Shown here: positions 56,613-64,000 of the stretch, piece after piece
How the letters are laid out: each line of letters opens with the position of its first letter
How positions within the stretch are numbered: position 1 is the first letter of the stretch
Assembly: GCA_014584345.1 (NCBI GenBank)
Contig: JACTNB010000035.1
Coordinates: 124,001-188,000, forward strand
Origin: Planctomycetota bacterium
GTDB lineage: Bacteria > Planctomycetota > Planctomycetia > Planctomycetales > Planctomycetaceae
Length of the DNA stretch: 64,000 nt
Direction of reading: 5' to 3'
Notes under the pieces: model-generated
The model's input: the letters and a program-made list of their open reading frames with translations, nothing else
Told to the model about the DNA's origin: nothing
Database searches by the model: none
Program-made: the position numbers and the translations under genes

Positions 56613-56830
56613 GGGGACACCGGGCCTTTGCCGACTGACAAGTCAGATTGTCGCATATCTGGTGTGCGGACTTGTGAAATCGGTTATATTCACTCACTGT
56701 AGTGCATTGTTGAAGCTTGATTTTGTGTCTCCCTGAATTTAGCTCCGACGGCGCAGTAGTTTTTAACCGTTGTCCTCGAACGCCTTGCTTGAATTGCTAG
56801 GCGTTTCCCCTCGCTGTCAGAACTGATCCG

Positions 56831-57868
56831 ATGCCCGCCTACGACGACTCTCGCTTGATGAAGGCCCTGCGCCTGGAACCGGTTGATACCACGCCCGTCT
56901 GGATTATGAGGCAGGCCGGTCGCTATTTGCCCGAATATATGGCGGTGCGCAGTCGCGTTACGTTTCTGGAATTATGCGAAACCCCCGAACTGGCAGCGGA
57001 AGTGACGATAACCGCCCAGCAGGTGCTCGGCGTGGATGCCGCCATTCTGTTTGCCGATCTCCTGCCGATGCTGGTGCCGATGGGGATCAAGCTCACCTAC
57101 GAAAAGGGGGAAGGCCCCGTGATTCACAACCCCTTGCGCACGTCGGCGGATGTCGAGGGCTTGCGTGAATTACAGAATCTCGACGATCTCGGCTTCGTGT
57201 TCGAAGCGGTGCGGCTGATTCGCCGCGACTTGCCGGCCGATATTCCGCTCCTGGGATTTGCTGGCGCGCCGTTTACGCTCGCATCGTATGCCATCGAGGG
57301 AGGTGGGAGCAAAAACTACATTCCCACCAAACGCATGATGTATTCCCGCGACGGGTTGTGGCATACCCTGATGTCGCGGCTGGCCGGCAGTGTGGCTCGT
57401 TATCTGATCGCTCAGATACAAGCCGGTTGCCAAGCCGTGCAATTGTTCGACAGTTGGGCCGGTTGTCTTTCGCCCGATGATTACCGCCAGTACGTGCTCC
57501 CCTACACCAAACAGGTGATCGACGCCGTCACTCCCTTCGCGCCCGTTATCAATTTCCTGACGGGCAACCCCGCCCTGTTGCCACTGCAACGCGAAGCCGG
57601 GGGGCAGGCGATGGGTTTTGACTGGCGTGTTGATCTGCGTGATGCCTGGCAAACGGTCGGCTACGACAGGGCCGTGCAGGGGAATCTCGATCCGGTCGTA
57701 CTGTTTGCCGATATCCCCACGATTCGCGAAAAAGCACTGCAGATCCTGGAGAAGGCGGAACGGCGTCCCGGCCACATCTTTAACCTGGGCCATGGCGTGA
57801 TGCCGGACATGAAACCAGAACATGTCAAAGCCCTGGTGGAAATCGTGCATGAATCCGGGACCCGCTGA
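56831..57868 (+). CDS. hemE: Uroporphyrinogen decarboxylase
   Basis: This 345-residue cytosolic enzyme removes four carboxyl groups from uroporphyrinogen III to give coproporphyrinogen III in haem synthesis. Signatures are PVWIMRQAGRYLPEY (both active-site Arg residues), AILFADLLPMLVPMG (catalytic Asp), GFAGAPFTLASYAIEGGGSK, LFDSWAGCLSPDDYRQYVLPY and the C-terminal FNLGHGVMPDMKPEHVKALVE (His). Length is normal. hemY begins 14 bases after its stop, so the two form an operon. About 220 bases of leader precede it, without a clear promoter. Confidence 0.97.
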   Translation: MPAYDDSRLMKALRLEPVDTTPVWIMRQAGRYLPEYMAVRSRVTFLELCETPELAAEVTITAQQVLGVDAAILFADLLPMLVPMGIKLTYEKGEGPVIHNPLRTSADVEGLRELQNLDDLGFVFEAVRLIRRDLPADIPLLGFAGAPFTLASYAIEGGGSKNYIPTKRMMYSRDGLWHTLMSRLAGSVARYLIAQIQAGCQAVQLFDSWAGCLSPDDYRQYVLPYTKQVIDAVTPFAPVINFLTGNPALLPLQREAGGQAMGFDWRVDLRDAWQTVGYDRAVQGNLDPVVLFADIPTIREKALQILEKAERRPGHIFNLGHGVMPDMKPEHVKALVEIVHESGTR

Positions 57869-57881
57869 AGGGAGAGTGGCC

Positions 57882-59351
57882 ATGCCGGAAATTACGACCG
57901 AACCACTGCGGATTGCGGTGATCGGAGGCGGGATTACAGGTCTTGCCGCCTGTTTCTATCTGCAACGTCAGTCCCAGGACGAGTCCACTCCGGTGGATAT
58001 AACCCTGTTCGAGGCGGGAGACCGTTTCGGGGGGGTCTTTGGGACGGTCCCGCGCGATGGGTATCTCGTGGAAACCGGGGCGGACATGTTTATCACGAAC
58101 AAGCCCGGCGGCATCAAACTGGTGCGGGAACTTGGTCTCGAATCGCGACTGATCGAAACGCAGCCGCAATATCGCCGCAGCCTGATTCTCCGGCGGGGTC
58201 GGCCCCTCCCCACACCGTCGGGGTTCGATCTGATGGTGCCCAGAACTCCCTGGACCTTACTCAAATCCCCATTGCTTTCCCTTGCCGGAAAAGTGCGGGT
58301 ACTGGCGGAATACTTTCTGCCTGGTCGGCCCCAGGAGGACGAGACTCTCGCTTCGTTCGCTAAGCGTCGGTTTGGCCGGGAAGCGTTTGAACGAATTATT
58401 CAGCCGATGGTTGGTGGTATCTATACCGCCGACCCCGAACGCCTTAGCCTGCGGGCGACACTTCCGCGTTTTCTGGATATGGAAGCCTGTCATGGCAGCC
58501 TGATTCGAGCCGTGCTGCACGAACGGAGGCAAGCGAGCCAACACCGAGATTCCCGCCTCGAAGACGCCAGCGGGGCAAGATACGGATTGTTCCTTTCCTT
58601 CGATCAAGGTATGTCCGTGATGCAGGACGCCTTAATTGAAGCGATCGAATCGCGCTGTCAACTCCGGCGTAACACTTCGGTCGCAAGCCTGACATGCACC
58701 GCGGGGCAAGGGTATCTGCTGCGGGATTTCCAGGGAAATTCGCTGGGAGAATTCGCGGGAGTGCTTGTGGCCCTGCCCGCGCCTCGCGCGACTTCCCTAC
58801 TCGCTCCGCTCGCGCCGGAATTGGCCGCCGAGCTGGCATCCATCGAGTATGCCTCCGCGGCCATCGTGGTTACGGGACATTCCCTGCGCAATATCCGCCA
58901 CCCGATGGACGCCTATGGACTGGTGATTCCTGCCGTGGAAAACAGAAGAATTCTGGCCGTTTCCTGCACGAGCCGCAAATTTCCAGGGCGCGCGCCGGAA
59001 GGTGCGATTCAACTCCGCACTTTTATTGGAGGTGCCCTTCAGCAACACCTGCTGAAGGAATCCGACGAGGCCTTGATCGCCATTGCCCTCGAAGAACTTC
59101 AAGATATCTTCGGCGTGACCGGGACTCCCGATTTTTGCCAGGTTGTCCGCTGGAATCGCGCGATGCCGCAGTATCACCTGGGACATGTCGAACGAGTCCG
59201 TCATATTCGCGAACTGGCCAGCCTGCAGCCGGGTCTGGAACTGGCCGGAAATGCCTACGAGGGAGTCGGCATCCCCGACGTCATCGAATCCGCGGAACTG
59301 GCTTCGCAACGACTCTTGCGGAAATTGAACAACGCTCCCCCCGCGGCCTGA
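57882..59351 (+). CDS. hemY: FAD-dependent protoporphyrinogen/coproporphyrinogen oxidase
   Basis: This 489-residue FAD enzyme is of the HemY type and oxidises (proto/copro)porphyrinogen to porphyrin in haem synthesis. Dinucleotide motif: IAVIGGGITGLAACFYLQ at the N-terminus, then VDITLFEAGDRFGGVFGT. Further marks are VETGADMFITNKPG, FAKRRFGREAFERIIQPMVGGIYTADPERLSLRATLPRF, and the C-terminal LELAGNAYEGVGIPDVIESAELASQRLL, which binds FAD. Whether it prefers protoporphyrinogen or coproporphyrinogen (HemY versus CgoX use) cannot be told. The start ATG at 57882 has GGGAGAG upstream; the frame continues into hemE without meaning. Operon partner of hemE. Confidence 0.94.
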   Translation: MPEITTEPLRIAVIGGGITGLAACFYLQRQSQDESTPVDITLFEAGDRFGGVFGTVPRDGYLVETGADMFITNKPGGIKLVRELGLESRLIETQPQYRRSLILRRGRPLPTPSGFDLMVPRTPWTLLKSPLLSLAGKVRVLAEYFLPGRPQEDETLASFAKRRFGREAFERIIQPMVGGIYTADPERLSLRATLPRFLDMEACHGSLIRAVLHERRQASQHRDSRLEDASGARYGLFLSFDQGMSVMQDALIEAIESRCQLRRNTSVASLTCTAGQGYLLRDFQGNSLGEFAGVLVALPAPRATSLLAPLAPELAAELASIEYASAAIVVTGHSLRNIRHPMDAYGLVIPAVENRRILAVSCTSRKFPGRAPEGAIQLRTFIGGALQQHLLKESDEALIAIALEELQDIFGVTGTPDFCQVVRWNRAMPQYHLGHVERVRHIRELASLQPGLELAGNAYEGVGIPDVIESAELASQRLLRKLNNAPPAA

Positions 59352-59383
59352 TGCGCGCGAAGTGTACTGGTTTGTCTGCGAGG

Positions 59384-60784
59384 TCACTTTTCCTCGGTCA
59401 AATTCGCATGCAGTTGCAGGTTGTTTCCCGTGGCGCGAATGGCCGATTCCGGCGTGCCACCGGACTTGCTGATCAGGCAACCCGTCACCAGGGAATTGTG
59501 TACGTTACTCAATTCCAGGCCGAGCACGTCGTAATCGACGATGCTGCATCCCGACACATTCATCCGCTGGCAATCGCGAATCATCACGCTGGCATCGTGC
59601 AGCACGCTTCCCGAAAACAGATTGCCGGTCAGCGTGCAGTCGCTGCATTGCGTGATCAACACACCCAGCCGGGCCTCCGCTCCATCACCATAATGGTAAC
59701 GCGGATTGCGTTCAAACACGTTATTCGCCAGCACCACGCTCGAACAATGGTCCAGGATCAGGTTGTGTTCGTAGCCCTGCCAGAACGTATTGCCCGTCAC
59801 GGTGACTCCCCGGGTATGGCGGATCTCCAGGTTGACCTGCACATCGGAAAAAATGTTGTCGGCGATCGTGATATTGCCGTGCCGACGTTCTTCGGTGAAG
59901 GGGACTGCCTTCGAGAAGGTATTGATGCGGATGTTCGCGGAATCCCGGGCATTGTGCCCATGCTGAATCGTGCATCCCACGATTGCCACTTCGCCGATGG
60001 AACTCTCCGTGGAATCGAGTTCGATATTCGCCGAGGGGGGATCGTCGAGTCCTCCCATGTTCCCTTCAATGTCGCAACTGCCAATCTGCAGGTTGCGGAT
60101 TTCGCTCAAGCGCGAAACCACGCCCCCCTGGCGGTTGTAGCTGATATGGCAATTCACAATGTTGATTTGATGCAGATTCAACCGATCGAGAAACACACCG
60201 ATCCCCGCATTTTCGTAGAAATGGCATTCCGAGAGCAGTACGTTCCGATTCCTGCCCGTCAGATGCACGGCGTGCAGGCACTTGCGAACGACCAGACGAC
60301 TAATCGAAAGTTGCATGGTCCCGTTGGCTTCCACGCCGACCGCCTCGGGATGATCCCCCACGATTTCCAAGGCATCGACCAGCGGAGTTCGCTCCCGGTC
60401 CCAGACCTGAGGCTGCACGGTGTGGGGAGCAGCAGTGCCCCCATGAGTGCCGACAAAACGGAGCGCGGGGCCCGGCCCCGTCATCAGCAAGCGGGCCACG
60501 CCCTGACCAGATACGCTCGAGAACCCGACCCGATTCAATTCGATCAGCAACGGGCGGCTGATGCGAAACGTTCCCTTGGGCAGGACAATCGGCCCTTTCC
60601 CCGAGTCGATCCATTGCTGTAGTGCCTCGGTGCAATCGATCTCGCCATTGGCGAAATCCGCCAGTTTGAATTCCGCGGCCACGTCCGTGCTCGCGCCGGA
60701 CACCGGGGCTGGAGCCACGGACGCTCCCAGCAGATATCCCCCGAGCAGCAGGCCCGTTCCGATCAGCATCAGAGTTCCGCGCAT
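59384..60784 (-). CDS. Secreted right-handed parallel beta-helix protein
   Basis: This 466-residue exported protein has an N-terminal signal segment (residues ~1-25, LIGTGLLLGGYLLGASVAP). The body is made of repeating turns of a right-handed beta helix, seen in periodic Asn/Val/Ile coils such as NVLLSECHFYENAGIGVFLD, INIVNCHISYNRQGG, VAIVGCTIQHGHNA, VTVTGNTFWQGYEHN, VVLANNVFERN, CTLTGNLFSGSV. Its head (LPKGTFRISRPLLIELNRVGF) matches the pectate-lyase-3 cap. It may be a carbohydrate-binding or -degrading enzyme; no catalytic residues can be assigned by eye. The start ATG at 60784 has AAGGA upstream. It sits 11 bases after the small AtpZ/AtpI-like gene and is probably cotranscribed, an odd pairing. 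Confidence 0.85.
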   Translation of the reverse strand: MRGTLMLIGTGLLLGGYLLGASVAPAPVSGASTDVAAEFKLADFANGEIDCTEALQQWIDSGKGPIVLPKGTFRISRPLLIELNRVGFSSVSGQGVARLLMTGPGPALRFVGTHGGTAAPHTVQPQVWDRERTPLVDALEIVGDHPEAVGVEANGTMQLSISRLVVRKCLHAVHLTGRNRNVLLSECHFYENAGIGVFLDRLNLHQINIVNCHISYNRQGGVVSRLSEIRNLQIGSCDIEGNMGGLDDPPSANIELDSTESSIGEVAIVGCTIQHGHNARDSANIRINTFSKAVPFTEERRHGNITIADNIFSDVQVNLEIRHTRGVTVTGNTFWQGYEHNLILDHCSSVVLANNVFERNPRYHYGDGAEARLGVLITQCSDCTLTGNLFSGSVLHDASVMIRDCQRMNVSGCSIVDYDVLGLELSNVHNSLVTGCLISKSGGTPESAIRATGNNLQLHANLTEEK

Positions 60785-60795
60785 TAAAGTGTCCT

Positions 60796-61041
60796 TTAAT
60801 TTGAAGTCACTTGAATCAGATGGCGAATTGCCAGATAGCTCCCACCCGCAACGCCAATCAGACTGAATAATGTCCACTGTAACAGGTAATCCAGCCCATA
60901 ACCAAGGCCACCGCAGATCAGGATCAGGCTGATCGCCGTGGTGATATGCGACAGCATCCGCAAGGCTTCCAGCAATGGGGGTGTCTCGGGGCCTCCCGAG
61001 GGGGCGGGAACCGGCGGCGGGGATGGGGGTGTTTTACTCAT
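60796..61041 (-). CDS. AtpZ/AtpI-like small membrane protein
   Basis: This 81-residue protein has a Pro-rich N-terminus (about residues 1-22) and two transmembrane helices (HITTAISLILICGGLGYGLDYLL and TLFSLIGVAGGSYLAIRHLI). The layout, with GLGYGLDYL before a short loop and GxxGG in the second helix, matches the AtpZ/AtpI family that accompanies F0F1 ATP synthases. No atp genes are in the window. It is the first gene of a minus-strand pair with the beta-helix protein. Membrane-bound regulator or Mg-transport role inferred from family only. Confidence 0.65.
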   Translation of the reverse strand: MSKTPPSPPPVPAPSGGPETPPLLEALRMLSHITTAISLILICGGLGYGLDYLLQWTLFSLIGVAGGSYLAIRHLIQVTSN

Positions 61042-61335
<294 letters not shown>

Positions 61336-61782
61336 TCAGCCGAACAGCCTCCCCAGTTGCTGATAGCGATGGTGGAAGGCGTCGTCCAGATGATCCAGAA
61401 TGCGCGATTCCGTCAGCAGCAGGCCAATCAAACCGCCTGGAGGCTGAAATTCGATCCGGTCCTGAATCATGGTTCGCGCCCCGTCGAGCGGCACGAACGA
61501 ATGTGTATGGACCCACAACGGCAGGGGCCCTTCGATCAGCTCCTCCACGAACAGGCAAGGATCCTCGTATGCCGTGATGCGGTGCGTTATTGTCTGCACT
61601 TGCCCCATGGTTTGCACCATGAACCGGAATGTGTCCCCCATTTGCAGGCGCTCCGGTGCCTCCACGAATTTCAGACCCATCTCGGGCGGTGAGATCTGAA
61701 TCAGTCGGGCAGGTTGCAACAGGAACGAGAAGACCTCTTCCGGCGGGGCGGCCAGCGTGGTCTCGGATTCAAAAACGGCCAT
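61336..61782 (-). CDS. SRPBCC (START-like) ligand-binding protein
   Basis: This 148-residue SRPBCC-fold protein has an opening strand FESETTLAAPPEEVFSFLLQPARLIQISPPEMGLKFV and RFMVQTMGQVQTITHRITAYE, which match the START/SRPBCC pattern of cyclase-type binding proteins (also called CDC-like in planctomycetes). DGARTMIQDRIEFQPPGGLIGLLLTESRILDHLDDAFHHRYQQL forms the C-terminal helix. The family binds hydrophobic ligands; the ligand here is unknown. It has no operon partner nearby. Confidence 0.85.
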   Translation of the reverse strand: MAVFESETTLAAPPEEVFSFLLQPARLIQISPPEMGLKFVEAPERLQMGDTFRFMVQTMGQVQTITHRITAYEDPCLFVEELIEGPLPLWVHTHSFVPLDGARTMIQDRIEFQPPGGLIGLLLTESRILDHLDDAFHHRYQQLGRLFG

Positions 61783-62150
61783 GCGTTAACGGATTCCAAT
61801 ACTAAAAAATGGAGGCGGATTTGCTTAAATCCGTAAGCCGATGACCCTCGGGGCCTACGAATCTGCGGCACCAGAATAACGCAGCCCCCCATCGGGACTC
61901 AAGCATCGGGAGATGTCCCCTGCACGCTCCAGGCGAGAATGAGGACGGACCAGGGAAAATTGCCTCGTCGAGAACTATCGGATAGGATGATGGGAATGTT
62001 CACTTCAGGGAAACCCCTCTCGGGAGGCAGCCACCACCCATGAATCGCAATAGAACGCGCTTCAATCCCAAGCGGTGTTACTGAAAAGTTCCTTCCATCA
62101 GCCCGATGCGCCTGGTTTCCCACACGCTGCCCGACGCCCTTCGATTTCCA
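61783..62150. other. Intergenic region
   Basis: A short hairpin GGATTT-GCTT-AAATCC lies at about 61817-61832. No gene is supported; open frames here lack coding appearance. Confidence 0.35.
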
Positions 62151-62951
62151 TCACTCCGCCAGGCAGCCCAGGCCTTGCAGGGTGAGGTGGGGATATGTGC
62201 GAAAATGTTGCCTCAGGTGCGGTTCCAGCAGCGGGGCCGCGCCGCCGGTCAGAAAGTATTGCGGCTGCAGGACCGATTCCGATTGCAGACTGGCGGACAT
62301 CCGCAGCACAATTTCGTTGACGGCCCCCACTTGACCCCAGATCAAGCCACTCCGCAGGGCGTTCCGTGTGTTCCGACCGATCACGGGAGGGAATTCGCCG
62401 ATGATTTCCTGCATCGGAATCATCGGTAGCAGGCTGGTGTAATCATGCAGGGCATGCGATGCCAGTTCAAATCCCGGGAGAATCGCCCCTCCCAGGAACT
62501 GGCCCGTCGGAGAGACCGCGTCGATCGTAATTGCAGTGCCGCAATCCACGATGATTGCGGGAGCCTGATCGCTCCGCAAAAAATTCACGGCGACTGCATT
62601 CAACACGCGATCCACTCCCACTTTGTCGGGATGATCCACCGCCAGTTCGATCGGCAATTCCGTGGCAGAGCGAATAATGCGAGGGGCGGGGAAATCCGTC
62701 GGCCACGTGGCCTCCAGGTGTTCCAGGGTTTCCCGTTGCGACCCCGCCATCAAACAGGTGGTCACGTCCACATCGAGTTGCTCGCGGAGTTCACGCAGAG
62801 GGTGCCATTCGAAAGTCTCGGCTTGGGGGGTGATGCAGCTTCTCAGCCACGCCGGTAATACGGACAAACTATCCTGGACGTGGCCTTTTGTCAGAAAGGC
62901 GAATTTGATGCGGGTGTTGCCAACATCGGCGACGAGCAGGGCAGGATTCAA
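62151..62951 (-). CDS. coaX: Type III pantothenate kinase
   Basis: This 266-residue kinase phosphorylates pantothenate, the first step of CoA synthesis, and is of the CoaX (ASKHA) type, needing a monovalent cation. Signatures: LLVADVGNTRIKFAF (phosphate-1 motif, N-terminal Asp), KVGVDRVLNAVAVNF (pantothenate site), VDCGTAITIDAVSPTGQFLGGAILPGFELASHALHDYT. The start is best placed at a TTG (62951), where GGAAGG lies seven bases upstream and the kinase domain begins right after; the longer frame to 63038 also begins with TTG and has unconserved residues. It is divergent from the ABM monooxygenase gene. Its neighbours do not form a CoA operon. Confidence 0.9.
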   Translation of the reverse strand: MNPALLVADVGNTRIKFAFLTKGHVQDSLSVLPAWLRSCITPQAETFEWHPLRELREQLDVDVTTCLMAGSQRETLEHLEATWPTDFPAPRIIRSATELPIELAVDHPDKVGVDRVLNAVAVNFLRSDQAPAIIVDCGTAITIDAVSPTGQFLGGAILPGFELASHALHDYTSLLPMIPMQEIIGEFPPVIGRNTRNALRSGLIWGQVGAVNEIVLRMSASLQSESVLQPQYFLTGGAAPLLEPHLRQHFRTYPHLTLQGLGCLAE

Positions 62952-63078
62952 GACGCGACCTTCCTTCCAATCACAAAAAAGCAGGTGGGGCGAACTTCCA
63001 CCCGTCTCGGTTGTAGAAATCCTCGGGGAAATACGCAAGAATTAGTGGGCCACACATGCATTAACGGGAGGAAGTTTT

Positions 63079-63366
63079 ATGTTTGTCATCAATGTGATAC
63101 TCGAAGTCGCTCAAACTGCTGACATCAAATCGGTCCGCGAGAATCTCCGCAGGGCAGGAGAACTGTCGCGTGGGGAACCGGGGTGTCTCCGATTCGAAGT
63201 GTACCAGGATCAGCAGGACCCCCGTACCTTTCTGCTCTGTGAGCACTGGGAATCAAGGGAAGCCTGGGAAACGCACAAGCAGGCCGAGGCCTTCACCACG
63301 ATTTATCAGCCGCTCGTGCTCCCCAGGGTCACCCGCACGCCACATTTTTGTGATCGGATTGAATAA
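63079..63366 (+). CDS. ABM-domain quinol/antibiotic monooxygenase-like protein
   Basis: This 95-residue protein has the dimeric ABM ferredoxin-like fold found in YgiN and ActVA-Orf6 type monooxygenases. Pattern: MFVINVILEVAQTADIKSVRENLRRAGELSRGEPGCLRFEVYQDQQDPRTFLLCEHWESREAWETHKQAEAF. EPGCLRFEVYQ and HW.S.EAW..H are the family's conserved points. GGGAGGAAG lies just upstream of the ATG. It probably oxidises quinols or acts in oxidant defence; the substrate is not shown. Single gene. Confidence 0.88.
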   Translation: MFVINVILEVAQTADIKSVRENLRRAGELSRGEPGCLRFEVYQDQQDPRTFLLCEHWESREAWETHKQAEAFTTIYQPLVLPRVTRTPHFCDRIE

Positions 63367-63414
63367 CAGGTTCGCAAGCACTTCTTGAACAGATCTCGGT
63401 TCCAGGTGTTGTTG

Positions 63415-64000
63415 ATGAATGTCTCCATGGTTCTCCCCGGTCAGCAGGATTCCCCGGGCAGCGGTTCGGCCAAGGACCTTTCCACGGCTGAAGTCTCGGA
63501 GTTCTTCGAAAGTTTGCTGCTGGCATGCTCCGCTGAGGACCTGCCGGCCCCACCAGGGGAACCTTGCGCCCCGTTTGCCCGATTGCTGGAAGTCTTGCAG
63601 AGAACACTGGGGTGTCAAGAGATCGGTTATTATCGCGAGCAATCAGGGGCCGAATGGGTTTGCCTTGTGGGACGGGGAGGGCGTTCCCTGGGACGCATTG
63701 ATGCCGACTGGCTAAACCAGGTATCGGCTTCGGCGGGCCTCTGTTTCCGCTTGGACGAACCCGCCCAGGGATGGGGACAATGGGGAATTCCGTTCCACTG
63801 GGATGCCGAGCAGGCGGAGACCGGCGTGCTGGTCGTGACTTCGAGGAATCCAGAAGTTCTGCCCGGCGAATTTTTGAAACGGGCCACGCCATGGCTCGAG
63901 CGGCTGAGCCAATCCTTGCGGGAACGCCAGCGACTACTAGAGGTGTTGCGAACCCGGCAGCAACTGGTCGCTGCCCTTTCGCGAATTCATGCCACGGAGA
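63415..64000 (+). CDS. Probable sensor (GAF-like) protein, C-terminus beyond window
   Basis: The frame is open from an ATG at 63415 to the end of the window (195 residues so far). After a Ser-rich start, residues ~30-150 resemble a GAF-type or other small sensory domain (EVSEFFESLLLACSAED, FARLLEVLQRTLGCQEIGYYRE, GVLVVTSRNPEVLPGEFLKRA), and the last ~35 residues are a helix rich in Arg and Leu (LERLSQSLRERQRLLEVLRTRQQL) ending in ALSRIHATE. This looks like the linker that leads into a histidine kinase or other output domain, which is not in the window. Family call is tentative. Confidence 0.55.
   Translation, partial: MNVSMVLPGQQDSPGSGSAKDLSTAEVSEFFESLLLACSAEDLPAPPGEPCAPFARLLEVLQRTLGCQEIGYYREQSGAEWVCLVGRGGRSLGRIDADWLNQVSASAGLCFRLDEPAQGWGQWGIPFHWDAEQAETGVLVVTSRNPEVLPGEFLKRATPWLERLSQSLRERQRLLEVLRTRQQLVAALSRIHATE

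Noticed and set aside
58694..60622. 642-residue open frame on the plus strand
   Set aside because: It overlaps hemY in another frame and the beta-helix gene in antisense; its translation is Arg/Gly/His-rich and matches no family.

Overview
The window looks like chromosomal DNA of a planctomycete (Pirellulales/Planctomycetales type). The family markers are a DUF1549/DUF1553/cytochrome-c protein followed by a DUF1501 protein, four secreted sulfatases with a sialidase-like protein, a long FHA/coiled-coil protein, a GYF-type membrane protein, a PPi-type phosphofructokinase, and generous intergenic spacing with weak Shine-Dalgarno sites. No rRNA, tRNA, CRISPR array or transposase gene was found.

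Layout. 1-6.4 kb (minus strand): a truncated GYF-domain membrane protein, arginine decarboxylase (speA), a small CopD-like membrane protein and a large lipoprotein. 6.9-10.7 kb (plus): a secreted SMP-30/esterase fusion, a WYL regulator and a lipase-like hydrolase. 10.8-12.5 kb: a retron, consisting of a promoter, an msr-msd RNA closed by a perfect 12-bp a1/a2 duplex, and a retron-type reverse transcriptase with NAxxH, YGDD and VTG motifs. 13-17 kb: pfp, a HAD phosphatase and gnd (sugar-phosphate metabolism). 17-21.3 kb: a repeat-rich gap with a candidate minus-strand small RNA, then an RND efflux permease. 21.3-28 kb (minus): an SDR sugar-nucleotide epimerase, the DUF1501 and cytochrome/DUF1553 pair, and a SurA/parvulin-like protein.

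28-42.4 kb (plus): FHA/coiled-coil protein, Zn alcohol dehydrogenase, the replication cluster dnaN-dciA-gyrB, a lipoprotein coupled to an HExxH protein, then a three-gene accessory island (DUF4303-like, HEPN, BolA-like) between 16-bp direct repeats, and an aminotransferase. 42.6-53.4 kb: four sulfatases and a BNR sialidase-like protein, interrupted by an NtrC-type sigma-54 activator and a tandem UspA protein. 53.4-64 kb: a PhnZ-like HD oxygenase divergent from a Na/Pi cotransporter, a pseudo-receiver protein, hemE-hemY, a beta-helix protein with an AtpZ/AtpI-like protein, an SRPBCC protein, coaX, an ABM monooxygenase and the start of a probable sensor protein.

The most notable system is the retron at 10.81-12.54 kb. 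Promoter, transcript start, a1/a2 pairing, a long msd-like stem, a T-run and all three retron RT signatures agree with one another. No classical retron effector is obvious beside it. The second accessory locus is the DUF4303/HEPN/BolA-like island at 39.3-41.06 kb. All functions are inferred by reading motifs; no database search was run.
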